A DNA stretch of 45,751 bases from a virus: positions 1 through 45,751 of IMG/VR virus record IMGVR_UViG_3300025316_000025; one strand, given 5' to 3'. Every line of letters begins with the position of its first letter. Position 1 is the stretch's first letter. The translations under genes and the position numbers were made by a program. Positions 1-8,183 of this stretch are shown here, piece by piece. Under the pieces are notes generated by a model. The model saw only the letters and a list, made by a program, of their open reading frames with translations, did not search any database and was not told the DNA's origin.

Positions 1-246
1 ATAAAGGACAAAACGCCAATCTATTTCCTCCCTATTTCCCAACAGAAGAATGTGTTGTAGATATGGACAGTGTAGGAATGTCATATTTAGTTCCTGTTGA
101 GGTATTCAAAGAAAATAAATATGAGCCACCCACTGGATTCGCTACAGAACATTATTCTATTTGCCAAGCTGCAAAGAGAATGGGTTATAGAGTTTTGTGT
201 GATTTGAACATAACAATTATTCATGCTTTCTTGCCTAAGTATGGGG
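1..246. repeat. Left copy of terminal overlap (matches 45506-45751)
   Basis: These bases recur at the right end of the window. Only two differences are seen, at positions 128 (A here, G there) and 131 (C here, A there); both fall in the Pro-Pro codons of the glycosyltransferase and are silent. The simplest reading is that the sequence is circular or circularly permuted and was cut open inside this gene. True direct terminal repeats of a linear phage would normally be identical. Confidence 0.9.
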
Positions 247-260
247 AGGATTGCCATTAA
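3..260 (+). CDS. 3' end of glycosyltransferase split by the window ends
   Basis: Only the C-terminal part is here; the reading frame is open from base 3 and ends at TAA 258-260. It continues exactly from the gene beginning at 45133, because the last 246 bases of the window repeat this start. Joined, the protein has about 210 residues. A 65-residue ORF could start at the ATG at 63, but the alignment with 45133-45751 shows that this is an internal methionine. The 3' end overlaps the next gene, as is usual in this genome. Confidence 0.85.
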   Translation, partial: KGQNANLFPPYFPTEECVVDMDSVGMSYLVPVEVFKENKYEPPTGFATEHYSICQAAKRMGYRVLCDLNITIIHAFLPKYGEDCH

Positions 261-924
261 AGTTATAGCCAGCACCCACTACAATCGTCCTAAATACACA
301 AAACAATGCTTTGAGCATTTATCTAAGTGTGTTGGGATAGAAAATTACCTCTTAGTTCTTGGGGTTGAGCCTGGGAATCAAGAGGTAATAGATTTATGCA
401 GAGGAATAAACTTCTGTGATTATATGTTAAAGACCAATGAGCAACGAATGGGTTGCAATGCTAATATTGGAGATACGCTCGGTTTGGCTTTTAGATTCTC
501 TGATTATGTGATTATGTTGGAGGATGATATTCTTTTTGCTAAAGACACACTCCTTTATTTTGAGCAATTTGAGAAATATAAAAATGAAAATTTGCTAAAT
601 ATTTCCGCTTATCATAGAAAAAGCGATCCCAACGAGCCATATAAAACAACTAAAAGACGCTGGTTCACACCTTGGGGTTGGGCGACTTGGCGTAATAGAT
701 ATGAATTTTTAACTCATGCTTGGACAGCCAAACACCCATCTTGGGATTGTTTCTGGAATGATTCTAAAATGCACGAAATCTATCCAGTTTGGAGCAGAAG
801 CCAGAATATAGGTTGGGAGAACGGTACTTATTGTCCAGGCTTTCAATTCCACAGAGAGAACCAATGGGTAGAGAATTGGGCGGGCGATCAGGAATATGAA
901 ATAAAGGAGTTTATTTATGAATAA
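241..924 (+). CDS. Glycosyltransferase, GT2/GNT-I-like GT-A fold
   Basis: The protein begins with a GT-A-like strand (KVIASTHYNRP) and has the acidic metal/nucleotide-sugar site LEDDI, followed by a WGWATW segment of the kind seen in GNT-I-like bacterial sugar transferases. The expected activity is transfer of a sugar from a nucleotide sugar in the cytoplasm; the acceptor is unknown. The start is uncertain. ATG 241 lacks a spaced ribosome-binding site, while GGGGAGG at 243-248 sits 7 bases before an ATT codon at 256 that would give the compact start ATT-AAA-GTT. The gene overlaps the preceding stop and the next start (917), so it is translated within an operon. Confidence 0.75.
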   Translation: MGRIAIKVIASTHYNRPKYTKQCFEHLSKCVGIENYLLVLGVEPGNQEVIDLCRGINFCDYMLKTNEQRMGCNANIGDTLGLAFRFSDYVIMLEDDILFAKDTLLYFEQFEKYKNENLLNISAYHRKSDPNEPYKTTKRRWFTPWGWATWRNRYEFLTHAWTAKHPSWDCFWNDSKMHEIYPVWSRSQNIGWENGTYCPGFQFHRENQWVENWAGDQEYEIKEFIYE

Positions 925-1516
925 AATAGAACAAATAGAATTATCAATAAAATTAGCCGAAGAAGGTAAATCTAAATGCCCACCAGAAGTTCTTTCTATT
1001 GAAGGAATGAGTAGCCACAAGACCAGACATTTTCTTAATAACCTTTCTAAGACAAATTACCTGGAAATAGGCATCTGGAAGGGATCAACCTTTGTCGCCG
1101 CCAATTATGGGAACGACAATTATGCTGTAGGTATAGATAATTTCTCTGAGTTTGCGAATCCAATGAATGATCTGCATAGAAATTTGCAATTATTAAAAAA
1201 TAAATATCAATTTATTCAGAGTGATTGTTTTGAGGTAGACATAAGTAAGTTCCCGTTGTTTGATGTTTATTTTTATGATGGCTGTCACGATGAGGAAGCA
1301 CAATATAAAGGAATGCAGTATTATAATCCCGTTCTTGCTAATGAATTTATTTTAATTGTAGATGATTGGAATTGGGATTATGTGCGAAACGGCACTAGAC
1401 GAGCCATAAGCGATCTTAAATGGAATATAGTTAAAGAGTGGGAATTATATGCCAGATGGAATCAAGATACAGAGAATTGGTGGAATGGTCTTTTTGTTGG
1501 GTTGGTGACTAAATGA
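917..1516 (+). CDS. SAM-dependent methyltransferase, class I
   Basis: The protein has 199 residues. Motif I is LEIGIWKGST at about residues 49-58, followed by the acidic end of strand 2 (GIDNF, D74) and a YFYDGCHDEE segment at about 119-126. This resembles the Methyltransf_24/CmcI-like class I methyltransferases that often act on sugars or small molecules in glycan clusters. It overlaps both neighbours (ATG within the upstream gene's end, ATGA with the next), so it is probably co-translated with the glycosyltransferases on each side and may O-methylate the same glycan. The acceptor cannot be told from sequence. Confidence 0.75.
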   Translation: MNKIEQIELSIKLAEEGKSKCPPEVLSIEGMSSHKTRHFLNNLSKTNYLEIGIWKGSTFVAANYGNDNYAVGIDNFSEFANPMNDLHRNLQLLKNKYQFIQSDCFEVDISKFPLFDVYFYDGCHDEEAQYKGMQYYNPVLANEFILIVDDWNWDYVRNGTRRAISDLKWNIVKEWELYARWNQDTENWWNGLFVGLVTK

Positions 1517-2271
1517 TTATAGATGCTTTTATTTTTAATAATGAGTTGGATGTTCTGGATATAAGACTCCATGAAGTCCAGGCTGACAGGTATGTGCTTG
1601 TGGAGTGCGATCATACCTTTACTAATATTCCTAAGCCGCTTCATTACCAGGAAAATAAACATTTATTTAAGGAATTTGAGGATAAGATCGTTCATATTGT
1701 TCATAAATCTAAATTGCACAGCAATCCTTGGGATAATGAGCATGACCAGCGTAATGCGGTCAGAGAAGGAATGCCAGGGCATCCAGATGATTTAATTATT
1801 GTTACGGATGTAGATGAAATACCCAAGAATGAGATAATAAAAGATTATGGAGAACCCAAATGTATCCACATGGATCAAATGAACCATTACTTGAATCTCC
1901 TAAGCACCACGCCCGTTTTGGCTAAATGTACCAGACTAACAAAATATAAAGATATGCCACAGAATATAAGTGAGTGGCGATTCAGAGAGGTATTATCCAG
2001 TTACAGACTTCCTTCAATTTATGGCGGTTGGCATTTTAGTTGGTTGGGTGACGCTCAATATCTGGTGGATAAAGTGAAGTCTTATTCTCATTCAGAAGTA
2101 AATAAATATCCATTCAATGATGTTGAAGCGGTAAAAAAGGTTATTGTTGGTGGCTGCACATTTGATTTTTGGGGCAACTCGGTTACGCCGCTGGTAAAAT
2201 ATCCTATTGAGAAACTACCACAATATGTTCAGGACAATTTGGAGAAATATGAAAGATACATCTTTACTTAA
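1513..2271 (+). CDS. Glycosyltransferase family 17-like
   Basis: The protein has 252 residues with the N-terminal pattern IIDAFIFNNELDVLDIRL and the acidic TDVDEIP motif at about residues 98-104. Both are typical of GT17 proteins (the MGAT3-like N-acetylglucosaminyltransferase family), which are common in phages and large viruses. Length fits bacterial and viral members. The start ATG overlaps the stop of the methyltransferase (ATGA at 1513), and the 3' end overlaps the radical SAM gene. The donor sugar is not predictable from sequence. Confidence 0.8.
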   Translation: MIIDAFIFNNELDVLDIRLHEVQADRYVLVECDHTFTNIPKPLHYQENKHLFKEFEDKIVHIVHKSKLHSNPWDNEHDQRNAVREGMPGHPDDLIIVTDVDEIPKNEIIKDYGEPKCIHMDQMNHYLNLLSTTPVLAKCTRLTKYKDMPQNISEWRFREVLSSYRLPSIYGGWHFSWLGDAQYLVDKVKSYSHSEVNKYPFNDVEAVKKVIVGGCTFDFWGNSVTPLVKYPIEKLPQYVQDNLEKYERYIFT

Positions 2272-2947
2272 TTTTGAGATTTCTAATAAGTGTAATTTAT
2301 CAGCTTGTCACCACTTCTGTCCTGTCCATTTGAGGGAAAAAGAAACTGGCAGATCATTAACTGATGAATTGATTGTTGAATTAGCTGTAGAAGCCTATCA
2401 GAAGCACGGATTCACAGGGAAAATTGCTTGGCATTATTATAACGAGCCAATGCTTCAACAAAATAGATTGTTTCGCTTGATGAAACAAATTAAATCTATT
2501 GTCCCACAGGCTAAATTTTTACTCTGGACTAACGCTACAATTACTCCCGAAAACGAAGATATGAGTTTATTTAGCGATGTTTATTATACCAATTACGACA
2601 ACAACCCTGATTTGGACGCATATTACAAGAAATATATTGAGTCTGTCCACGAAGTAAAAGTGAATTGGTATGACAGATTATCCGTTCATAAGAATAATGC
2701 TGCTAATTATGATCGGTGCCTTAGACCCTTGGTAGAAATGATTATTACCAGCTTTGGCGATGTTAGATTATGCTGTGTGGATTGGAGAGGGAATATAAAA
2801 ATGGGGAATGTGTGGGATGATCCATTGTGGCTCATTTTAGAACAGCGTAGAAAGATAATAAATAGTATGATAAACGGTATGAATGAAAATACGCCTGAAT
2901 GGTGCTTAAAATGCAAAAATAAACAATGCGGAGTTATAACATTATGA
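2249..2947 (+). CDS. Radical SAM/SPASM-type iron-sulfur protein
   Basis: The start is ATG 2249 behind GGAG at 2241, inside the end of the GT17 gene; the 232-residue product begins MKDTSLLNFEISNKC. Residues 14-23 hold a cysteine cluster (CNLSACHHFC) with spacing C-X4-C-X3-C rather than the usual C-X3-C-X2-C. The C-terminal part looks like a SPASM auxiliary cluster domain: GDVRLCC, a GNV segment, then CLKCKNKQC. Family members do radical chemistry on peptides, sugars or nucleosides; the substrate is unknown. It sits between sugar genes and a thioredoxin that could supply electrons or reduce thiols. The odd N-terminal spacing lowers certainty about the active cluster. Confidence 0.75.
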   Translation: MKDTSLLNFEISNKCNLSACHHFCPVHLREKETGRSLTDELIVELAVEAYQKHGFTGKIAWHYYNEPMLQQNRLFRLMKQIKSIVPQAKFLLWTNATITPENEDMSLFSDVYYTNYDNNPDLDAYYKKYIESVHEVKVNWYDRLSVHKNNAANYDRCLRPLVEMIITSFGDVRLCCVDWRGNIKMGNVWDDPLWLILEQRRKIINSMINGMNENTPEWCLKCKNKQCGVITL

Positions 2948-3183
2948 TTGAATTATTAGTTTTTTCCAGTAATTCTTGCACTCCTTGCAAGAAATTGAAG
3001 GCATTGTTGAATAAAAATTTAATTGACTTCACGGAGATTGATGTAGATATTGAGCCAGAACTTACTTACACCTACAACATATCAGCTTTGCCCACTTTGG
3101 TTTTGGTTAAAGACGGAGAAATATTAAAGAAAGAAGTGGGTCTAATCTCAAAGGCGGCACTTGATGAGTTTCTTAAAGTATAA
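2944..3183 (+). CDS. Small thioredoxin/glutaredoxin-like protein
   Basis: The 79-residue protein begins MIELLVFSSNSCTPCKKL, so the redox motif is CTPC near residues 12-15. A thioredoxin-type cis-proline segment (SALPTLV) follows, and a glycine (EVGLISK) sits near the end. The fold is complete though minimal. The start is ATG 2944, overlapping the TGA of the radical SAM gene, which fits co-expression; it may reduce that enzyme or serve ribonucleotide reduction in the host. It differs from the longer exported thioredoxin at 36675. Confidence 0.85.
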   Translation: MIELLVFSSNSCTPCKKLKALLNKNLIDFTEIDVDIEPELTYTYNISALPTLVLVKDGEILKKEVGLISKAALDEFLKV

Positions 3184-3457
3184 AGAATGGTGCAGATGGG
3201 TTAAAAATAAATATCCTGAGCTAAGAATCCAGCGTAGAAGATGCAGTAAGAAATGCTATGGATGGTACAAAGACAATTTAATTGTTGTAGATAAGAACGC
3301 TGATGAGGATTTAGCCATTTGGATCGTTATACATGAAGTTGGACACCATTTATGTAAGGATAAAGAGAAGGTAGAACATGATAAAGCCTTTGGAGTTGGG
3401 TATTATAAAGCCTATCAATTATATTTAGATTGGGCGAATGAACGGGAGAAAGAATGA
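3164..3457 (+). CDS. HExxH zinc-metallopeptidase-like protein
   Basis: The 97-residue basic protein has the zinc-binding motif HEVGHH in its second half (IVIHEVGHHLCKDKEK), followed by a conserved-looking helix (AFGVGYYKAYQLY). This pattern is shared by ImmA/IrrE- and SprT-like proteins. The start is ATG 3164, inside the end of the thioredoxin gene, with AAAGGCGG upstream. It overlaps the terminase gene by ATGA. A peptidase role during infection is possible, but the third zinc ligand and substrate are not obvious. Confidence 0.6.
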   Translation: MSFLKYKEWCRWVKNKYPELRIQRRRCSKKCYGWYKDNLIVVDKNADEDLAIWIVIHEVGHHLCKDKEKVEHDKAFGVGYYKAYQLYLDWANEREKE

Positions 3458-4821
3458 CAGAAGAAGAACTAATGGAAGAATACTTAAAAAATAAGTATAT
3501 CCAATTTGAGCCTAGACCAGACGATCCAGACAATGGCGACGAGCAAACTACCTATATTACCGATGAATTTTCTGGTATTAAATGCGTAATTGGTGGAAAC
3601 CGTTCTTCTAAGACTTACGGCACCGCTTGGCTCTTTGCCCACGAACTTTATACAAGAAAAGCACCGCAACCTAATACTCCCTGCTGGATTGTATCAAAAA
3701 CTCTTGAATTAGCTGGAATGATATGGTCACAAGCCCTCTGTTTCTTTATTCCACAGGATCAAATAGAACATATCCGTTGGCGACAAGCTGGTATATTTCC
3801 AGAAACTATTATTCTTAAAAAGGATGCAGACGGTAATAACTTTATAATTAAATTCTTGTCGTCAGAAATGGGGCGTGAAGCCCTGCAAACCGCTGGCTTG
3901 TATATGGTGTGGTGCGACGAACAATGCCCACAGGCGGTCATTGAGGAACTTTATACCCGTCTTTCTAACTGGACTCACCCTAATTGTTTTTTATATTCTC
4001 TCACGCCTCTCAAGCCAGATGCCTATTTAAGTGAGAAATATGAGCGTAGGAATGAACCAGAAATTGCCAAAATGTGGCGATTTTATTCTCTCAACACTAT
4101 AAAAAACGATTTTATTAGTGAAGAATGGAAAGATAATTTCCTTAATTCTTTGAGTCCAGAACAAAGAGCCACCCGACAATTTGGGCATTTTTCTAATTAT
4201 GCTGGTAGTATTTACAAGGAATTTAAGAACGATCATTGTATTAAACCTTTTGATATTATCTCCCAAGTTAAGAAAATATACATTGGAATTGACTTTGGAT
4301 GGCGTTTTAATGCTGCCGTATGGGTTGCTGAATTAAATAATAAATATTATGTGTTTGATGAACTTCAACTCCAAGAGGTAATGACAGAGGATTTCTGCTC
4401 GGCTATTGTCGCCAAGGGATATGACCACAGATACAGGTGCTACGCTGACTACGAAGACCCAATGGCTATTAGAAGAATGAATATTGGTGGTTTAACCGTA
4501 TCCAATGCCTGTAAAGATGTATTTGATGGTATTGAGAGTCTTAGAAGTCTATTTCATCAGAATAGATTATTTATTTTTGATAATTGTAAAACAACTATTA
4601 TTCAAATGAAGAACTATGTTTGGGAAGAACTAAAAGAAGGCAAAGAAGAGAAGCAAATGCCCAAGAAAACTAACGATCACTGTTGCGATGCTCTTAGATA
4701 TGCTATTTATACAACAATTAAGTCAGATATTAAACCTTGGGAGTCCACAGTGGGTAATAGACCTATCCAATTAGTCAGACCTACTCAAAACCCCCTGTTA
4801 CAACCACAAAGAAGAAGATAA
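3454..4821 (+). CDS. terL: Terminase large subunit
   Basis: The 455-residue packaging motor ATPase-nuclease. The ATPase part has a Walker A-like GGNRSSKT at residues 47-54 and a Walker B hydrophobic strand ending in DE (MVWCDEQ, D155-E156). The nuclease part has the RNase H-like acidic residues GIDFG (D280), YADYED (D332) and NDHCCDA (D408, D412). It would cut concatemers and drive DNA into proheads at the portal. The start ATG overlaps the upstream TGA. No small subunit precedes it; the best candidate lies far away at 34469. Confidence 0.93.
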   Translation: MTEEELMEEYLKNKYIQFEPRPDDPDNGDEQTTYITDEFSGIKCVIGGNRSSKTYGTAWLFAHELYTRKAPQPNTPCWIVSKTLELAGMIWSQALCFFIPQDQIEHIRWRQAGIFPETIILKKDADGNNFIIKFLSSEMGREALQTAGLYMVWCDEQCPQAVIEELYTRLSNWTHPNCFLYSLTPLKPDAYLSEKYERRNEPEIAKMWRFYSLNTIKNDFISEEWKDNFLNSLSPEQRATRQFGHFSNYAGSIYKEFKNDHCIKPFDIISQVKKIYIGIDFGWRFNAAVWVAELNNKYYVFDELQLQEVMTEDFCSAIVAKGYDHRYRCYADYEDPMAIRRMNIGGLTVSNACKDVFDGIESLRSLFHQNRLFIFDNCKTTIIQMKNYVWEELKEGKEEKQMPKKTNDHCCDALRYAIYTTIKSDIKPWESTVGNRPIQLVRPTQNPLLQPQRRR

Positions 4822-4844
4822 TTTCCACAATTCACCACAAGGGA

Positions 4845-4852
4845 CTATATTA
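4845..4852 (+). promoter_or_regulatory. CTATATTA element before portal gene
   Basis: The octamer CTATATTA lies in the 79-base gap between terminase and portal, 49 bases before the portal ATG. The same octamer lies in the gaps before several other rightward transcription units (9525, 12872, 33786, 35230, 43907). No consistent -35 hexamer is seen upstream, so it is proposed as a phage-specific -10-type promoter core. Confidence 0.5.
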
Positions 4853-4900
4853 AGTTGTGATGGTATATACCTTGATGATAGACAAATTAGTAGGTAAATA

Positions 4901-6433
4901 ATGGCAACAAAATCAGAAGTAGCAAAGACGAAACCAAGACAGAATGGGAAGTTTGTTAAATATCAGGCTGGTGGTAATCTAAAGCAAGGATTAGGTGGTT
5001 TCCAATCTGCTGCTAATAGTTCTTTTATTGCAATGCCAGAAAACAATCCTCCTGTTCCACATAATCCTGCTATTACACCAATGGCTCCTGGTGTATTTCA
5101 TGTAAATACTTATCGTTCTATCGCCTCAACTCCTGGTGGAATCTATAGAAACCTTGATGAAGCCCTCAGAGCCTCACCAGAGACAGCCAAAGCAATGTTA
5201 AATGACATTACTATAACTGGCCCTCTATTCCAGCGTTGGATGACCCTTTGCTCTTACAATGACGGTGTGACACCAGAGGATGAGAACGATCAAAGAGCAT
5301 TAGATATTTGTGAAAAGATTAAACAAGACCTTGAATCCATTCCCAGGTGGCACGAATTTAAGAGAAATCTAATGTGGGCAGCTTGGTATGGTAAAACTAC
5401 CAATGTCATTGATTGGGATTTTGAGTGGAATAAAGGACAAAGAAAATTAAAAGCCCGTAAATGGTTTAATATTATTGGTGATAAACTTGTTTTTAGAAAC
5501 AATGGTAGAATGGGCTATTTAGTACACATGCCGACTGGATTCAGGGATGTAGTTTATTCTGATCGTGGTATGGCTGAGTTATTTATGCCAGAAGATCAAG
5601 ATTCTATCGTTCATCACAAATATTTTATTACTGATACAAGTTGGGATGAGTCAATGTTGGCGATTGGTATGGAAGGTTTTGGATACAGACATTACCTCTA
5701 CTGGATTTATTGGCTCAAAATGCAACTCCTTGAGTGGGCATTAAATGCGTTCCAAATCTTCGGTGCTGGCGGTATTCGTGTAGGTTACTTTGAGCAATCT
5801 AATCCAGCGTCCGAACAAGCCGTAGCAACTGCTTTGGCTAATGCTAATAACACTAATATTATTCTATTCCCAAGACCTATTGGTGATCCTGGTGAGAATC
5901 AGGGTGCGGGATTAGAAATTATAAGTCCTAATGGTATTGATTTAAGTCACTTCAAGAACTTTATTGATGATTATTTTGGCAAACAAGTAGAGAAGATGTT
6001 GCTCGGTTGGGATTTTGATACTGAGAGAAACGACTACTATCGCTTACAGCAATATGACGCTACGGGATTAAGTGAAACAATTACTAATGATTTGGTAAAT
6101 GTAATCATTAAATACAATTATCCAGAAGCTATGGATATGGGCATTAAATACAACATTTCGGTGCCGATTCCTGATACTCAAAAGTATTTGGAAGGCGTAC
6201 AGAGAATGTATGAGGTTGGATTGCCTTTGGCGGAATCTGAAATTTATTCTTCTATGGGATTTACTAAGCCTGGGAAGAACAAGAAGGCACTTATTAAACC
6301 AGCACCTACGCCTGGAATGGGAATGCCTGGGGAAGAAATGAATGGCCCAATGTCACAAAACAACGATGGAAACGACCAGACTATTCGCAAGCCTAAAGTG
6401 GGCATTGGGAATTTAGGTCAAAATTTATCATAA
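4901..6433 (+). CDS. Portal protein (DUF935/Mu gp29-like)
   Basis: The 510-residue protein directly follows the terminase, where a portal is expected. A low-complexity N-terminus precedes an alpha/beta core. The segment LLGWDFDTERNDYYRLQQYD and the following helices resemble the C-terminal stem and crown region of DUF935-type portals. It would form the dodecameric channel at one capsid vertex through which DNA enters and to which the tail attaches. The C-terminal 40 residues are rich in Pro, Gly, Met and Asn and likely flexible. The assignment rests on order, size and weak motif resemblance. Confidence 0.8.
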   Translation: MATKSEVAKTKPRQNGKFVKYQAGGNLKQGLGGFQSAANSSFIAMPENNPPVPHNPAITPMAPGVFHVNTYRSIASTPGGIYRNLDEALRASPETAKAMLNDITITGPLFQRWMTLCSYNDGVTPEDENDQRALDICEKIKQDLESIPRWHEFKRNLMWAAWYGKTTNVIDWDFEWNKGQRKLKARKWFNIIGDKLVFRNNGRMGYLVHMPTGFRDVVYSDRGMAELFMPEDQDSIVHHKYFITDTSWDESMLAIGMEGFGYRHYLYWIYWLKMQLLEWALNAFQIFGAGGIRVGYFEQSNPASEQAVATALANANNTNIILFPRPIGDPGENQGAGLEIISPNGIDLSHFKNFIDDYFGKQVEKMLLGWDFDTERNDYYRLQQYDATGLSETITNDLVNVIIKYNYPEAMDMGIKYNISVPIPDTQKYLEGVQRMYEVGLPLAESEIYSSMGFTKPGKNKKALIKPAPTPGMGMPGEEMNGPMSQNNDGNDQTIRKPKVGIGNLGQNLS

Positions 6434-6445
6434 AGGATAAATATT

Positions 6446-6625
6446 ATGATGGGTCAATTAGTGGGTGGTAGTTTAGACGGACTTACGATTGATTATAAAA
6501 AAGATCAATATATGTTTGTTATTGGGAAAGAAGCGTGGTTAAAAGAGGAAAAACGAAAGGGAGCAGTAGCTTTCTTTGTATTAGAATCATTAAAAAAGAA
6601 GAGGGAAAAGAATGCCATTAAATAG
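6446..6625 (+). CDS. Small protein between portal and head genes
   Basis: The 59-residue ORF starts at ATG 6446 (a second ATG follows directly), with AAAGGAT upstream. It begins MMGQLVGGSLDGLTIDYKKD and ends in a very basic helix (LKKKREKNAIK). It overlaps the next gene by 14 bases, which supports translation. No family is recognised; a head assembly role is suggested only by position. Confidence 0.6.
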   Translation: MMGQLVGGSLDGLTIDYKKDQYMFVIGKEAWLKEEKRKGAVAFFVLESLKKKREKNAIK

Positions 6626-8183
6626 TAAAGTTCATCATTTGTATCAGCACCTTTTGGATAAAGGGTTTAATAAGGCATCTGCTGCCAAGATTGCTCAAAA
6701 GAAAACTGGTGAAGCATTAGCTACTGGTAAAGCACCTAATAAAAATGATGCCAAGGCTCATCCTATTCCTGGTGGCAATCAAACGATGATTTCTTATTTT
6801 GGCAAGGATGCACCAATAATTGAAGAAGGTACTACAACTGGTCAAAATATTAGAGTTGATCCAAGAAATCAACCAGTTGGTGATATGCCTCCCAAGCCAC
6901 AAAAGAATAGTATTCCCGAACCCGAACCTGAGAAAACTTTTGAGGATATGGAAAGAGAAGCTAGAGCTAATTTTGAGTATCCACCTGATCCTAATACCGA
7001 GCATGTGCAGAATTTGACAGAGAAATCCAAAGATTTATTCTCTGAAAAGATTGAAAGAGCCGATCCAGGTAGAAATGACTTGAATCCCAATGCTCCATTA
7101 AATGTTGGCAAAGAACTATTAGATCAACATAATGCTGATTTACCTATTTTAATACAAGAAGCAGAAATTCAGGTTCAACCTCATCCCAAAGGATTACCGC
7201 CAGAAGGCACGGTGGGGCCAGAGCAAAAGAATAGTTTATTTGATTATATGAAGAGTTGGTTTAGTTCTAATCAGCCTCCGCAGGGAGAGCGATTAGGACA
7301 AGCTATTGATAATGCAGCCGCAGGTAAAAGGGGCGTTCCTATTGGTGGCGGGTATTCAGTTACAAGCCACGATCCTATGCCAAAATCCACACTACCTGAT
7401 ACTACACAACAGCCACTAGATACATCTGGTGAGAATCCACAGAAATTAGATTGTATGCATTTACCAATACATTATTCTATGCGTCCTGATATGAAGATTG
7501 ATGCTCACTGTAATGTTTGTGACCACGATTGGCAACCTAATTTAATGCCCGAACCTGGGTCTGTGGGGCCAACTGGTGAAGGTTTGACGGGTAGATTACT
7601 TTGTCCTAATTGCTTAAAAAATGCTGGACACCCTGCTTATGCTAATTATCCAGAGGTTGATCCTGCTAATCCGCAGCCAGAAAAGAATGATCTTACGCCA
7701 GCAGATAGAGAAATTAGAGGGCTGGATGGAGCTAATCCTGATCCACTGAGTCCATTACCAGGAGAAGCAGCAGCGGTTCAGGGTAGTTATTTATTCAAGC
7801 ATCATCCAACTGATCCAGATGCATATACAGTACAACATATAGACCCGAATGATTATAAATTTGTAAAAGACAAATATCAGAAGTTGGGATTAAATGAAGA
7901 ACAAGCCCATAAAGCAATGAAATATGCCGCAGATAAGAAAAGCAAATGGGATGATCCAATTTATACTGATCCAAAGTCTCCATTTTACATGAAACCTGAT
8001 CCAGAACCAGCCGTTCCAGAGGTTCAACCGAGCAAAGATGTTGGTGCATTTGTTGGAGAAGATGTTGCTCCTACTGTAGAAGAATTAAAAAAGATTGAGA
8101 AAAATGATTGTTGTGCTGGTGCAGCACCGATTACTGCTGGAATGGACAATAAAGGACTCATTAAAAAGAAGGTTAAAAGATGA
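6612..8183 (+). CDS. Large Pro-rich head-region protein with zinc-ribbon-like cysteines
   Basis: The 523-residue hydrophilic protein has many Pro, Asn and Asp residues and repeated PxP/EPE segments, so much of it is likely disordered. The first 45 residues form a lysine-rich helical region (HHLYQHLLDKGFNKASAAKI). Cysteines C281, C300-x2-C303 and C331-x2-C334, with nearby histidines, look like a zinc-binding insertion. It lies between portal and scaffold genes and overlaps both neighbours, so it is probably an internal head or minor capsid protein, but no family is recognised. The coding frame is supported by length and by the flanking overlaps. Confidence 0.7.
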   Translation: MPLNSKVHHLYQHLLDKGFNKASAAKIAQKKTGEALATGKAPNKNDAKAHPIPGGNQTMISYFGKDAPIIEEGTTTGQNIRVDPRNQPVGDMPPKPQKNSIPEPEPEKTFEDMEREARANFEYPPDPNTEHVQNLTEKSKDLFSEKIERADPGRNDLNPNAPLNVGKELLDQHNADLPILIQEAEIQVQPHPKGLPPEGTVGPEQKNSLFDYMKSWFSSNQPPQGERLGQAIDNAAAGKRGVPIGGGYSVTSHDPMPKSTLPDTTQQPLDTSGENPQKLDCMHLPIHYSMRPDMKIDAHCNVCDHDWQPNLMPEPGSVGPTGEGLTGRLLCPNCLKNAGHPAYANYPEVDPANPQPEKNDLTPADREIRGLDGANPDPLSPLPGEAAAVQGSYLFKHHPTDPDAYTVQHIDPNDYKFVKDKYQKLGLNEEQAHKAMKYAADKKSKWDDPIYTDPKSPFYMKPDPEPAVPEVQPSKDVGAFVGEDVAPTVEELKKIEKNDCCAGAAPITAGMDNKGLIKKKVKR

